Source: Streptococcus suis YS161 (GTDB lineage Bacteria > Bacillota > Bacilli > Lactobacillales > Streptococcaceae). From it: 64,000 nt of DNA. Position 1 is the stretch's first letter. The number at the start of each line of letters is the position of its first letter. The stretch spans positions 103,372 through 167,371 of the forward strand of contig NZ_ASCA01000059.1 of assembly GCF_002760245.1 (NCBI RefSeq), read 5' to 3'. Position numbers and translations under genes: made by a program. The notes beneath the pieces are model-generated. The model was not told the origin of the DNA and searched no databases. It saw only the letters and a program-made list of their open reading frames with translations. Shown here one piece after another: positions 28,201 to 37,688 of the stretch.

Positions 28201-30012
28201 AAGCAAGTGTTTTACTAAGGCTTCGATTTCTTGAGGGGACTTAGTAGGGTAAGTTGCCTGTAAATACTGTTTTACTAGTACGGCTGCTCCTGCCACGTGT
28301 GGTGAAGCCATACTTGTTCCCTGCATGTTGGCATAGTCATTATCATTGATGGCTGCATAAATAGCACCACCTGGAGCAGCTAAGTCTGGTTTTAGCTCGC
28401 CATCCGCTGATAGACCCCAACTTGAAAAATCTGAAAGAAGACCTGCTTCTGGGTTAGGGCGAATATCTGTTTCGTTATTGAACGCAATCTTATATGAGTT
28501 AGCTGCCAAAGCTTCACCAAATTCCAATGGAATGAAAACAGATGGAATTGCAATAGCTGTATCATCAAGTTGCATGCTTACATTAGCTTCACCTGGACGG
28601 CTATTGAAAATGACCACCCCTACTGCACCTGCAGCTGTTGCATTGGCTATTTTTTCTGAGAAGGTAATCGTTCCACGTTTGATGAGTGCAAGTTTTCCAG
28701 TCAAATCTAGACCATCAAAATCCGAAGCTTGACCGATTCCCGCATAAACATATTCATATTCTTTCCCGATTTCAAATGGTACGGGACTCTTCTCTGGATT
28801 ATCAAACGAACTCTTACCGTAATTCAAGTCAGCATTGTTTTCTAAGCCAATGATATTGATTACTTTACTGCCAACCGTTGTGTTATTGTAAGAAGCGACA
28901 GAAATTGCATCGCGAGCTGTTGAAGGTGCACCGACCAAACCATAATCTGGATAATCGGCTGACGGATTAGAATGACCTGAACCAAATGTTCCATCATTAC
29001 CAGCTGCAATAACAACAGAAACCCCTGCACGACGAGCAGCCTCGATTGCTGCAGTCACATTTTCATCCATGTTAACAACAGAACCATTAGCTCCTCCCAG
29101 GCTGAGGTTGATGCTATCTGCACCTAATTTTACAGCATCTTCAATCGCCTTTACGTACAATGCTGCGCCTGTTGTAGCTTTGAGGTCTGAGAATACACGC
29201 ATAAACATGACTTGCGCTTCAGGAGCTACACCATACATTAATTGTCCAGCGACTGGTTGTGTCGGATTTCCTGTGGCAATACTCGTTACGTGCATACCGT
29301 GTGAGCGTTTGTCTTCTTCTTTCAAGACAGTATTCACATCAACATAGTTATAACCAAATACAACCTTATCGTTAAACCATTCACCGTAGGTAATTCCTGC
29401 TGCCTCTTTAGCTGCTTCTATCTCTTTTTCTGATTTATATTTTGCAGTTGAGAGATCTGAAATATGCAATACATCGTGGTCAACGTCAAGACCTGAATCT
29501 ATGATTGCTACTACTGTTCCTTCGCCCTTGTAACCATTATCCCAAACTTTAGGTACTGTAATGATTGTATTACTATCAATGTTTTGTGGTTTCGCTTCTT
29601 CCTGATTAGTAATGGCAGTAGTCTCATCTGCTACGGAAAGCTTCTCCTCTTCTACTTTTTTCTCTGAAATAGCTGGAGTTTCTACAGCTGGTTGAGTCGC
29701 TTCTACTTCTGTATTTGTGATGTTTTCAAGAGCTTCTGAGCCAAGTGTTTCCTCTACATTATCTGTAGTGGTTACATCAGTTGGGGTAGCCTCCACAGAA
29801 GTATCAACTAACTCCTCGACAACGGGACTTTCTGAGGCTGATTCGTTGACGATTGCGTCAGGAACAGTTGTTTCCACCTTAGTCTCTACAAGGCTTGTCA
29901 ATTCATCTGCAGCTGCCGATGGTGCACCTGCAAACAAAAAAACTGCACCCAAAAGAACAGACACAGTTCCAATTTTATACTTCCGAAGTGAGAAAGTTTC
30001 TTTCTTTTTCAT
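25258..30012 (-). CDS. sspA: Cell-wall-anchored subtilisin-like serine protease, SspA/PrtS type, 1584 aa
   Basis: A surface S8 protease related to lactococcal PrtP, streptococcal C5a peptidase and S. suis SspA, which cleaves host and matrix proteins. Order: YSIRK-type signal (FSLRKYKIGTVSVLLGA, residues 7-23), Thr/Glu-rich segment, catalytic D172 (IIDSGLD), H238 (SHGMHVTS), an inserted PA domain, and S567 (GTSMASPHVAGA). Then come Fn3-like domains, three helical FIVAR-type repeats (about 1270-1460), a Pro-rich wall region, and LPNTG with a hydrophobic tail and RRHKEEV end. I use the ATG after GGGAGG at 30010-30012, not an upstream in-frame Met. The promoter lies 50-80 bp upstream. All catalytic residues are intact. 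Confidence 0.94.
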   Translation of the reverse strand: MKKKETFSLRKYKIGTVSVLLGAVFLFAGAPSAAADELTSLVETKVETTVPDAIVNESASESPVVEELVDTSVEATPTDVTTTDNVEETLGSEALENITNTEVEATQPAVETPAISEKKVEEEKLSVADETTAITNQEEAKPQNIDSNTIITVPKVWDNGYKGEGTVVAIIDSGLDVDHDVLHISDLSTAKYKSEKEIEAAKEAAGITYGEWFNDKVVFGYNYVDVNTVLKEEDKRSHGMHVTSIATGNPTQPVAGQLMYGVAPEAQVMFMRVFSDLKATTGAALYVKAIEDAVKLGADSINLSLGGANGSVVNMDENVTAAIEAARRAGVSVVIAAGNDGTFGSGHSNPSADYPDYGLVGAPSTARDAISVASYNNTTVGSKVINIIGLENNADLNYGKSSFDNPEKSPVPFEIGKEYEYVYAGIGQASDFDGLDLTGKLALIKRGTITFSEKIANATAAGAVGVVIFNSRPGEANVSMQLDDTAIAIPSVFIPLEFGEALAANSYKIAFNNETDIRPNPEAGLLSDFSSWGLSADGELKPDLAAPGGAIYAAINDNDYANMQGTSMASPHVAGAAVLVKQYLQATYPTKSPQEIEALVKHLLMSTAKAHVNKETTAYTSPRQQGAGIIDTVAAISTGLYLTGEDGYGSITLGNVEDTFSFTVTLHNITNEDKTLNYSTQLTTDTVQNGLITLAPRLLAEIPGGKVTVQANSSTTVTINVDASSFAEELTGLMKNGYYLEGFVRFTDVADGGDIVSIPYVGFRGEFQNLAVLEEPIYNLIADGKGGFYFEPVTAQPDTVDISHHYTGLVTGSTELIYSTDKRSDFAIKTLGTFKNEAGYFVLELDESGKPHLAISPNGDDNQDSLAFKGVFLRNYTDLVASVYAADDTERTNPLWESQPQSGNKNFYSGDPKNPKSSIIYPTEWNGTDSEGNALADGKYQYVLTYSSEVPSAAVQTMIFDVIIDRESPVITTATYDETNFTFNPRPAIEKGESGLYREQVFYLVADASGVTTIPSLLENGDVTVSDNKVFVAQNDDGSFTLPLDLADISKFYYTVEDYAGNISYEKVENLISIGNEKGLVTVNILDKDTNSPVPILFSYSVTDETGKIVAELPRYAGDTSVLKLPFGTYTFDLFSYDTEWSSLAGETKAVVTISEENSTAEVNFYVTLKDKANLLVDIDALLPSGSTIQLVTADGQTIQLPNAKYSKTDYGKFVPVGTYTILPTLPEGYEFLEELDVAVLANQSNVKKLTLINKVALKELIAELAGLEETARYYNASLELQTAYAKALEDANAVYANKHNQTQVDSAVASLVAAREQLNGQATDKEKLIAEVSNYTPTQANFIYYNAENTKQIAYDTAVRSAQLVLNQENVTQAVVNQALADLLAAKAGLDGQKTDISALRSAVSVSSVLKATDAKYLNASENVKQAYDQAVEAAKAILADESASQASVDQALAVLTSAQAELDGVATSTNDAKEPVNTATDKKDEGTVTPPPIDSEKVDVQAPPVKDTGNSGHVPIVQKPNPQPTLPRPVTLQASLSSPDQEKQVTQLPNTGDNDTRYYLVLGVIIGLWTLLVSKRRHKEEV

Positions 30013-30063
30013 AACTTTTCCTCCCAGTTTTTCTCCTTCATTATTGGCAAAACCAATAAATAA

Positions 30064-30092
30064 ATTAAAACACAAAATCATCAGTATTGCAA
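30064..30092 (-). promoter_or_regulatory. Probable promoter of the subtilisin gene
   Basis: -35 TTGCAA (30087-30092) and -10 TTTAAT (30064-30069), 17 bp apart on the minus strand, about 50 bp before the start codon. Confidence 0.55.
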
Positions 30093-30555
30093 GTATATTC
30101 TGAAAATTCAGTTATTTATTCAAACTATAACTAGGTGTCAATAATATCTATAACCATAGATACAGATAATATAGTCAAGTGAATTAGAAACAGGACATGT
30201 CTAAGTTTGTCAATTTGAGAACTCTAAAGTTATTTTAGGAGTGGGTTATTAACACTATAACTTAAAGTTGTCCTTTTCCTAATTCAAACCACTATACACA
30301 CTAAAAAGGGAGTGAGCAAGATATTCATGGTAGCTCCGTCCTTACCCACAGAATAATGAGAATGAGCATAAAGCCCTCACTAAGATTATATACCTAGTGA
30401 GGGCCTTGCGGTTGGTACATTATTGATGTTAATTATGGTGACAAAACTGCTCCAGCCTACTGATAAGAACCACAATATGCGCTCAAGAATATGACTAAAA
30501 TTCAGTAGATAGGCTCTCTAATTTATAAGAAGGAAGGAATTGTCATAGATAATCA
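30093..30555. other. Gene-free stretch with an inverted repeat
   Basis: No credible gene. A perfect 10-bp inverted repeat GCCCTCACTA/TAGTGAGGGC (30373-30404) could be a weak minus-strand terminator (TTTA follows) or part of a decayed mobile element, since transposase relics follow at once. Confidence 0.5.
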
Positions 30556-30559
30556 TGTG

Positions 30560-30940
30560 TAGATCAAGTCGATATTGTCGTTTGTATTCCCCTCAACTTG
30601 TCCAAAGCGTTACTTAGCTACATTTGATACGACGACTAAAGGTCTACGTGCTTACCACGATTTCTCAGTCAATTTCATGTGGAAGCTGTTAGTATGGAAA
30701 ACACAGATGTCTATTGGCGACCTGTCTGGCATGCTCTATGTGATGACTTTGAGCTAATACTTGCTCAACCAGCCCACATGAAGACCATTACAGGTCAGAA
30801 AACTGACAAGAAAGACGCTTACTGGATTGCCAAATGAATGCGGATTGGTCTGCTTCCTCGGAGTTTCATTCCCGATGAAATCATTCCTGAATTGAGGGAG
30901 TTGACCAGACAACAGAAACATTATAATATTGGGACTTTTC
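30560..30940 (+). pseudogene. Relic of an IS110-family transposase (N-terminal part)
   Basis: Fragments in two frames read like the DEDD N-terminal domain of IS110-type transposases: KRYLATFDTTTKGLRAYH, then after a frameshift SMENTDVYWRPVWHALC, QPAHMKTITGQKTDKKDAYW, an in-frame TGA, and MRIGLLPRSFIP followed by LRELTRQQKHY. The order matches the family's conserved blocks up to the TRxRK motif, after which similarity stops. At least one frameshift, one stop and loss of the C-terminal half make it non-functional. No matching ends were found. Confidence 0.7.
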
Positions 30941-30972
30941 TCATCTCTTTGTTAAGACAATCTAAAAAAATG

Positions 30973-32511
30973 CTAATCTCCCTCAAATATCCTACGAACG
31001 GTATGAATTTGAGAGATTGGAACTGCAACGAGCAAGGAATCACCCATAGAAAGTTGGCTATTTCCTTTCACAATCCTTGACTTACCATGATGAATTTGAT
31101 TGGTGATCAAGCATGAATCCGGCAAACGTAACTCGCTAACAAATCTTCTGTCCAATGTTTCGTTGACAACAACCTCTATTAAGGTCATGTGTTCTTGCTG
31201 TTCTACTTCTTCTGGCAGAATTTTTTCCAACATTGCTTCATAGACTGGCGCGCCACCTAAGAGGTCCATCATCACATAGGAACTCAAAGCTACCAACCCG
31301 ATGACCATCAATTGATTCAAACTTCCAACCATTTCAGTTACTAAAATAATAGCAGTTAGAGGTGCTTTGGAAATCGCTGCGAAAAAGCCTGCCATTCCCA
31401 ATACAATAAACAATAGCATCTGCTCCTGACTGATGAAACCAATATCAAGGAAGAACCGTGCGACAAAAAGCCCAAGGAGACTTCCTAAGGTTAATATGGG
31501 TAAAAAGATGCCCCCTGGTAGACCAGAACCATAGGAAATCATGCTCCATACAAATCGTATTAAAATCAAGATTGCCAATGTCAGTAGTCCTTGTTCCAAA
31601 TATGGAAGCTCTAAAATCAAATGATGCCCGCCACCCAACAGATTAGGGAAAAAATAACCAATCGGTATAATAAACAAAAAGGCAAATACACTGTAGTATG
31701 GAACTGGGAGAGGAATGATTTTTGAGAGAAGGGTATAGAAACCTTGTATATTGAGGATAACAACTTCATACACATATCCAGCAAGTCCAAGGAAAACTCC
31801 AAGTAAGATATAGATCCAATATTGGTCAAGAGATAGTAACTGTAAGTCCTTCGGCATATGCAAAACAGGCATTAATCCAAAAAAATGTAAGGAAATAAAG
31901 TTCGCAGTGATACTGGCTGCCAGGGCTGAGACCCATACCAGACGTGAAAACTGATGATAGACTTCCTCCACAACAAATAAAAGGCCTGCTATTGGTGCGT
32001 TGAAAGCTGCTGCCAAACCTGCCGCAGCGCCACTAGCAATCAAACTCCTTCTTTCCATTTCACTGGATTTAAGAAGAACTGATATACCTTTAGCCGTTAC
32101 AGCTCCTAATTGAATACTGGGACCTTCACGCCCCAGCATTAGACCAGATGCAATGGATAAAACACCGCCGATAAATTTTCTCCAAAGGACTAACCACCAG
32201 TTTAAATCCATAATTCCTTTTAGTTCTGCCTCCACCTGAGGTATACCAGAGCCTTTTGCATTTGGCTCGTCTTTGATCAACTTGCCAACAAGTAAAGCTA
32301 TGACCAGATAAAGCCCTCCAATAAGAAGTAAATAGATTGCATTGTCTGTTGCCAGAGAATAGAGGTGCGTAAAGACAGAAAATATTTTTTCAATGGCTAA
32401 GCGAAATGCAACGACCACTAAACCAGCGACAATGCCAACTAAACTACCACGCAGAACCGAGTAGAGGATTGATTGGGAAATAAAACTAACTTCTTTCCGG
32501 TGATTTTCCAT
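30973..32511 (-). CDS. ClC-type chloride channel/transporter with C-terminal TrkA-C domain
   Basis: A membrane protein moving chloride, probably in exchange for protons. The three selectivity motifs are GSGIPQVE (residues about 92-99), GREGPSIQLG (about 124-133) and GGIFLP (about 335-340). The C-terminal 75 residues, including SELRLPDSCLITNQI, form a TrkA-C ligand-binding domain, as in some Firmicutes EriC proteins. 512 aa. The gene stands alone, with the IS110 relic just beyond its 3' end; its own end looks complete. Confidence 0.9.
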   Translation of the reverse strand: MENHRKEVSFISQSILYSVLRGSLVGIVAGLVVVAFRLAIEKIFSVFTHLYSLATDNAIYLLLIGGLYLVIALLVGKLIKDEPNAKGSGIPQVEAELKGIMDLNWWLVLWRKFIGGVLSIASGLMLGREGPSIQLGAVTAKGISVLLKSSEMERRSLIASGAAAGLAAAFNAPIAGLLFVVEEVYHQFSRLVWVSALAASITANFISLHFFGLMPVLHMPKDLQLLSLDQYWIYILLGVFLGLAGYVYEVVILNIQGFYTLLSKIIPLPVPYYSVFAFLFIIPIGYFFPNLLGGGHHLILELPYLEQGLLTLAILILIRFVWSMISYGSGLPGGIFLPILTLGSLLGLFVARFFLDIGFISQEQMLLFIVLGMAGFFAAISKAPLTAIILVTEMVGSLNQLMVIGLVALSSYVMMDLLGGAPVYEAMLEKILPEEVEQQEHMTLIEVVVNETLDRRFVSELRLPDSCLITNQIHHGKSRIVKGNSQLSMGDSLLVAVPISQIHTVRRIFEGD

Positions 32512-32624
32512 TGGGATTTCCCTTCCTTTCTATAGTATGTATGACCAAAAAATAGGAGCAATAAGTACTTAGTAAAGAACCTCACTCCCATTCTTTTATT
32601 TATATTGCTACCTGTCCAATCAGA

Positions 32625-33695
32625 CTATTTCCGATACATCTTGAATTGGAGATAGAGGTCATTATACATTCCAAGTATCTCTGGTCCAAGATTATCATAA
32701 ACTTCCAACTTCTTCATCGTTTCTTCAGATGGATAGAAAGATTCATCGTTCTGAGTCTCCTCATCCAGCATAGCCTTGGCTGCAGGAATTGGTGTTGAAT
32801 AACCAACATATTCTGCATTGCGAAGCGCATTTTCAGGACGAAGCATAAAACTCATAAAGGCGTAAGCTCCATCAATATTTTTTGCTGTTTTTGGAATGAC
32901 CATGTTATCGAACCAAAGATTAGAACCTTTTGATGGTACAACATAGCGCAGATTTTCATTTCCATCTAACATTTCACTCGCCTCACCTGAGAACGAAACA
33001 GCAATTGCTGCCGCATCTTGTATCATATAACCTTTTATCTCATCAGCAACAATTGCTTTGACATTTGGAGTTAAATTATATAGATGTTCAGCTGCTTTTT
33101 CAATCTCTGCAGGATTTTTAGAGTTTAAGCTATAACCCAAAGATTGCAGACCGAAGCCCATGACCTCACGAACACCGTCGATTAACATGATATTGTCACG
33201 GTATTCTTCTGACCACAAATCTTCCCATTCTTGAGGAGGATTGTCAACCATAGTTTCATTGTAAACAATCCCCAAGGTCCCCCAGAAGTATGGAATAGAA
33301 TAGTCATTATTCTTATCAAAGCTAAGTCCCATAAATCGTGGATCGATATTCTCTAAACCTTCAATTTTTGATTTATCTAGTTTCACGAGCATATCTTCTT
33401 CCGTCATTTTGGAAATCATATACTCAGAAGGAACGGCCAGGTCATAGGTAGTTCCTCCCTGCTTGATTTTAGTGTACATGGATTCGTTGGAATCAAAGGT
33501 CTGGTAATCCACCTGAATACCTGTTTCAGCCGTAAATTCTTCCAGCAATTCTGGGTCAATATAATCTCCCCAGTTATAGATGACAAGTTTATCAGTTGTC
33601 CCTTGGGTTGAATCTGCTTCTAATTTTGAACTAATTCCCCATAAAACAAGAATAATAGCTACAATACCTACAAAAAATGAATACAATCGTTTCAT
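32625..33695 (-). CDS. potD: Spermidine/putrescine ABC transporter, substrate-binding protein
   Basis: Captures polyamines outside the membrane for PotABC. Residues about 7-23 are a hydrophobic signal/anchor without a lipobox Cys, as in pneumococcal PotD. The mature part begins LVIYNWGDYIDPEL and contains FDSNESMYTKIKQGG, IPYFWGTLGI and AVSFSGEASEML. 356 aa. Its start overlaps the potC stop by one base, so it is the last gene of murB-potABCD. Confidence 0.95.
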   Translation of the reverse strand: MKRLYSFFVGIVAIILVLWGISSKLEADSTQGTTDKLVIYNWGDYIDPELLEEFTAETGIQVDYQTFDSNESMYTKIKQGGTTYDLAVPSEYMISKMTEEDMLVKLDKSKIEGLENIDPRFMGLSFDKNNDYSIPYFWGTLGIVYNETMVDNPPQEWEDLWSEEYRDNIMLIDGVREVMGFGLQSLGYSLNSKNPAEIEKAAEHLYNLTPNVKAIVADEIKGYMIQDAAAIAVSFSGEASEMLDGNENLRYVVPSKGSNLWFDNMVIPKTAKNIDGAYAFMSFMLRPENALRNAEYVGYSTPIPAAKAMLDEETQNDESFYPSEETMKKLEVYDNLGPEILGMYNDLYLQFKMYRK

Positions 33696-34465
33696 TAGTT
33701 GTCCTCCTTTTCACGCGAGATGAAATAATAACCCACTACCAATAAGATTGAGAAAAGGAAGACAAGGGTTGACAAGGCATTGATTTCCAAAGAAATCCCT
33801 TGACGAGCCCGTGAGTAAATCTCTACAGATAGGTTTGAGTAACCATTTCCCGTAACAAAGAATGTCACGGCAAAGTCATCCAAGGAATAGGTAAAGGCCA
33901 TAAAGTAGCCTGCAATGATGGCTGGTGTTAGGTATGGCAACATGATTTCTTTCAGCATTTGTGGCTGAGTTGCCCCCAAATCATAAGCTGCTGAAATCAT
34001 ATCGGCATTCATTTCCTTCAAGCGTGGCAAAACCATCAATACTACGATTGGAATAGAAAAAGCAATATGACTGAGCAATACTGAGACAAAGCCAAGCTGG
34101 AAACCAATCATGGTAAAGAGAATTAGGAAACTCGCCCCAATCATGACGTCTGGAGCTACCATCAAGATATTATTGACAGACAAGAGTGCATTTTGAAAAC
34201 GAGGTTTTGCCTGATAGATATAGATGGCACCGAAAGTTCCGATAATGGTCGCAATCAAAGAACTCAAGAAGGCCAACAAGAAGGTTTGAGCCAGAATCAG
34301 CATTAGTCGGCTATCGCCAAGCATAGATGAAAAATGCTCCAAGGTAAAACCTGTAAATCCATTCATATCCCCACCTTCATTAAAGGCATAGAAAATGAGA
34401 TAAAAAATGGGCAAGTAAAGTAGGAGGAAGGCAACTGTTAAGTAGATATTTGCAAATTTCTTCAT
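33695..34465 (-). CDS. potC: Spermidine/putrescine ABC transporter permease
   Basis: One of two membrane subunits of the polyamine importer, with about six helices. The EAA loop that contacts PotA is present as ISAAYDLGATQPQMLKEI. I place the start at the ATG at 34463-34465, which overlaps the potB stop codon (TAATG); a longer frame from an upstream GTG would lie inside potB. GAGGAAG is the ribosome binding site. 256 aa. Confidence 0.94.
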   Translation of the reverse strand: MKKFANIYLTVAFLLLYLPIFYLIFYAFNEGGDMNGFTGFTLEHFSSMLGDSRLMLILAQTFLLAFLSSLIATIIGTFGAIYIYQAKPRFQNALLSVNNILMVAPDVMIGASFLILFTMIGFQLGFVSVLLSHIAFSIPIVVLMVLPRLKEMNADMISAAYDLGATQPQMLKEIMLPYLTPAIIAGYFMAFTYSLDDFAVTFFVTGNGYSNLSVEIYSRARQGISLEINALSTLVFLFSILLVVGYYFISREKEDN

Positions 34466-35265
34466 TATTTCTTCCTCTCTTTCGTCATCCACATAATCAA
34501 GAGCATGGCCAAAATCAAGACCACACCAATTGTTGAACCCATTCCCCAGTTTTGTGTTGTGAGGAAATGTTGTTCGATGGCTGTTCCCAGTGTAATGACT
34601 CGGTTACCACCGATCAAACGAGTCAACATGAAGAGGCTCAAACTTGGAATGAATACCGCCTGAACACCAGAACGGACCCCATTCATGGAAAGAGGAAAAA
34701 TAACTTTTGTAAAGGTCTGCCAAGAAGTTGCCCCCAAATCACGACTGGCATTGATAAGATTTTTATCCAAATCATCCAAGGCGTTAAAGATAGGCAAAAT
34801 CATAAACGGAATCTCGATATAGGCTGCAACAGCAATAAAGGAGAAATCTGTGAAAAGAATTTGTTGAGCTCCTAGACCAATAAATTCTAGGAACTGGTTG
34901 ATAGAGCCGTGTTGCCCAAAAATACCGATAAAGGCATAGGCTTTCAGCAAAAGATTGACCCAGGTTGGCAAGATAATCAACATGAGCCAGAGTTGTCTAT
35001 GCTTGAGCTTGGTCAAGAAATAGGCTGTTGGGTAGGAAACCAAAAGTGTGACCAGAGTAATAATACCTGCGTAAAAAATAGAGTTAAAACTCATTCGCAG
35101 ATAGGTCATATTTGGCGAGTTAAAATAGGTCTGGTAGTTGGCCAAAGTGAAATTGCCATGAATATCAAAGAAAGATTTGAAGATAATCAGGGCAACAGGT
35201 GCGAGTACAAAGAGAAAGACCCATAGGGCATAGGGAATTGCAAAAAGCCTAGAGTTTTTCTTCAT
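34465..35265 (-). CDS. potB: Spermidine/putrescine ABC transporter permease
   Basis: The partner membrane subunit of PotC, about six helices, with the EAA-type loop [17 protein letters not shown]. The start at the ATG at 35263-35265 follows AGGAGG by 6 nt and gives 266 aa; an upstream TTG is less likely. It overlaps the end of potA by 17 bp. Confidence 0.94.
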   Translation of the reverse strand: MKKNSRLFAIPYALWVFLFVLAPVALIIFKSFFDIHGNFTLANYQTYFNSPNMTYLRMSFNSIFYAGIITLVTLLVSYPTAYFLTKLKHRQLWLMLIILPTWVNLLLKAYAFIGIFGQHGSINQFLEFIGLGAQQILFTDFSFIAVAAYIEIPFMILPIFNALDDLDKNLINASRDLGATSWQTFTKVIFPLSMNGVRSGVQAVFIPSLSLFMLTRLIGGNRVITLGTAIEQHFLTTQNWGMGSTIGVVLILAMLLIMWMTKERKK

Positions 35266-36403
35266 TGCGTTCCTCCTCAATGGCGTTAATCAAGCCATCT
35301 TCTACTTCTTCCACTTCCACATATTCTTCGATACGGGCATCGAATTCTTCCTCTGTTTCATTGAGACGCATGATATGAATATCTTCTGGCTCAAAGCTGA
35401 GTCCAATCACTTCTCCGACAATGGCCTTACGGGTTGAATGAATCATCCACTCATTACCAAGGTCATCATAGGCGATGATTTCATAGTGAACTCCTCGGAA
35501 GAGCTGGGTATCCACTTTTACCTGCAATTTGCCTTCTTCAGGTAGGGTAATCTGCAAGTCTTCGGGACGGATAACAATTTGAACTTCTTCATTAGGACGC
35601 ATACCACCGTCTACCGCTTCGAAACGTTTGCCATTAAATTCAACCAGATAGTCTTCTATCATACGCCCAGACAGGATATTGGACTCGCCGATAAAGGTTG
35701 CAACAAAATGGTTGATTGGCTCGTCATAAATATCCACTGGTGTTCCAGACTGGACAATCTCACCTTCATTCATGACAAAAATCCAGTCACTCATGGCCAG
35801 AGCTTCTTCTTGGTCATGGGTAACGAAGACGAAGGTAATTCCTAAACGTTGTTGCAACTCACGCAGTTCGTACTGCATTTCTGTTCTTAGTTTCAAGTCC
35901 AGGGCAGAAAGTGGTTCATCTAGCAAGACAACGCGAGGCTGATTGATGATGGCACGAGCAATAGCAACCCGTTGGCGTTGACCACCAGACAATTTCTGAA
36001 TGGAACGATTTTCATAACCAGAGAGTCGGACCATTTGCAAGGCTTCTGTCACACGGCGTTCGATTTCAGCCTTTTCAACCTTGCGCAATTTAAGAGGAAA
36101 AGCCACATTTTCAAAGACAGACATATGTGGGAAGAGGGCATAGGATTGGAAAACGGTATGGACATCCCGTTTATTGGTCGGAACATCGTTTATCCGTTGA
36201 CCGTCCAGATAAATATCACCTGAACTCGCATCCAATAGACCAGCAATAATGTTCAAAATTGTTGATTTACCTGAACCAGAAGCTCCTAAAAGAGTATAAA
36301 ATTTCCCTTCTTCTAATTCAAAACTAATATCCTTTAATACAGTTGTTCCACTGTCTTCAAATACTTTTGAAACGTTCTTAAATTCAATAATTGGCTTTTT
36401 CAA
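35249..36403 (-). CDS. potA: Spermidine/putrescine ABC transporter ATPase
   Basis: Powers polyamine uptake. Walker [10 protein letters not shown], signature [14 protein letters not shown], Walker [13 protein letters not shown] and the H-loop THDQEEA are intact, followed by a C-terminal TOBE-type domain ([12 protein letters not shown]). It closely resembles pneumococcal PotA, which begins [13 protein letters not shown]. That alignment makes the start a TTG (36401-36403), 11 nt after AAGGA; a nearby ATG is out of frame. A rare start and long spacing may limit translation. 384 aa. A hairpin element separates it from murB. Confidence 0.95.
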   Translation of the reverse strand: MKKPIIEFKNVSKVFEDSGTTVLKDISFELEEGKFYTLLGASGSGKSTILNIIAGLLDASSGDIYLDGQRINDVPTNKRDVHTVFQSYALFPHMSVFENVAFPLKLRKVEKAEIERRVTEALQMVRLSGYENRSIQKLSGGQRQRVAIARAIINQPRVVLLDEPLSALDLKLRTEMQYELRELQQRLGITFVFVTHDQEEALAMSDWIFVMNEGEIVQSGTPVDIYDEPINHFVATFIGESNILSGRMIEDYLVEFNGKRFEAVDGGMRPNEEVQIVIRPEDLQITLPEEGKLQVKVDTQLFRGVHYEIIAYDDLGNEWMIHSTRKAIVGEVIGLSFEPEDIHIMRLNETEEEFDARIEEYVEVEEVEDGLINAIEEERNEEKL

Positions 36404-36450
36404 TTCTCATAAATTCCTTCTTTTAAAACAGAGCCAGATGGCTAGAGTTT

Positions 36451-36550
36451 AGTCTTTCAGTTTGCTTTTAGTGCTAGGCAACGAGCTGCAGACAGTACTG
36501 AAGTACGGCAAAGCGAGTTAACGACGTAATAAAAGATAAACTGAAAGACT
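36451..36550. repeat. Hairpin element A: inverted arms around a conserved core, between murB and potA
   Basis: AGTCTTTCAGTTT at 36451 and its exact complement ending at 36550 form 13-bp ends, extendable to about 20 bp with a mismatch. The 60-bp interior contains CTAGGCAACG, CAGACA and AACGACGT, which recur in hairpin element B at 58983, although the arms differ there. The right end overlaps the murB stop codon. It may act as a partial terminator or processing site inside murB-potABCD. Confidence 0.7.
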
Positions 36551-37454
36551 ATGTATCAGATGGGTCACCGATAATACGCACCTCTCTCTCCAGAGTAATT
36601 CCTGAAGATTTTTCAACAACATCAATCACATGTGCAATCAAATTTTCATAATCCTTTGCTGTACCATTGTCGACATTGACCATAAAGCCAGCGTGTTTTT
36701 CAGAAACTTCGACTCCACCAATTCGATAACCTTTTAACCCCGCATCCATAATCAACTGTCCTGCGAAGTGACCAAGTGGACGTTTGAAGACTGAACCACA
36801 AGATGGATATTCCAAAGGTTGCTTGAGCTCGCGTAAATGTGTCAAACGAGCCATTTCTTGTTGAATAACCGTATGATTTCCTGGCTTGAGGGCAAATTTA
36901 GCAGACAAAACAATCGCACCGTTTTCCTGCAAAATAGAAGAACGGTAGCCAAATCGCAACTCGCGATTGTCCAACGTTTCGACATAACCTGCTGGAGTCA
37001 AAATCTGCGCTGAAACTAGAATGTGTGCCACTTCACCTCCGTAAGCACCTGCATTCATATAGACAGCACCACCAATGCTTCCCGGAATACCACAAGCAAA
37101 TTCAAATCCTGATAACGAATGGAAAAGTGCAACTTTTGTTGTTTCAATCAGATTGGCACCTGCTTCTGCTTCAATGGTGTATCCTGATACAGTAACGGAG
37201 TTAAGTTTATCCATACGGATAACAAAACCACGAATACCGCCATCGCGGACAATGATATTACTTGAATTTCCTAATACTTGCCATGGAATATCTTCGCGTT
37301 TAGCAAATTCTACTATACGAACAATCTCGTAACGATTCCGCGGAAAAGCTAGATAATCAACAGCTCCTCCTACTTTTGTATAGGTATATTCTTTTAAAGG
37401 CTCATCGAATCGAATATCGATGCCTTCTAATTCAAGCCTAATTTTATCTTTCAT
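36549..37454 (-). CDS. murB: UDP-N-acetylenolpyruvoylglucosamine reductase
   Basis: Makes UDP-MurNAc, a peptidoglycan precursor, using FAD and NADPH. FAD-binding [26 protein letters not shown], and [20 protein letters not shown] are present, with the catalytic Ser in SCGSVFKRP and a C-terminal Glu region. 301 aa. murB followed by potABCD is a conserved streptococcal order. Promoter: extended -10 TGG-TATAAT at about 37490-37495; ribosome binding site GAGAAGG. Confidence 0.95.
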   Translation of the reverse strand: MKDKIRLELEGIDIRFDEPLKEYTYTKVGGAVDYLAFPRNRYEIVRIVEFAKREDIPWQVLGNSSNIIVRDGGIRGFVIRMDKLNSVTVSGYTIEAEAGANLIETTKVALFHSLSGFEFACGIPGSIGGAVYMNAGAYGGEVAHILVSAQILTPAGYVETLDNRELRFGYRSSILQENGAIVLSAKFALKPGNHTVIQQEMARLTHLRELKQPLEYPSCGSVFKRPLGHFAGQLIMDAGLKGYRIGGVEVSEKHAGFMVNVDNGTAKDYENLIAHVIDVVEKSSGITLEREVRIIGDPSDT

Positions 37455-37593
37455 AACCTTCTCATTTCAATTTAAGATATACAGGATTTATTATACCAAA
37501 AATTACAGGAGAAAACGAATAAAATTCAACAAAAATACTTTCACAAGCCAAATTAATTTGCCCCAATATTTTGAAATGGAGAATGGAATGCAC

Positions 37594-37642
37594 AAAAAAA
37601 GGAGTTCCCTTCCTACCGCATATAGTAGCGATGGCGAACTCC
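37594..37642 (-). terminator. Terminator of hom-thrB
   Basis: Minus strand GGAGTTC (37636-37642) pairs with GAACTCC (37601-37607), with further pairing inside, followed by seven T. The stem sits in the thrB-murB gap. Confidence 0.8.
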
Positions 37643-37688
37643 AATAAAATAAACATTTTTAGTTTTGCAAATGATAGATTCTCACTAT

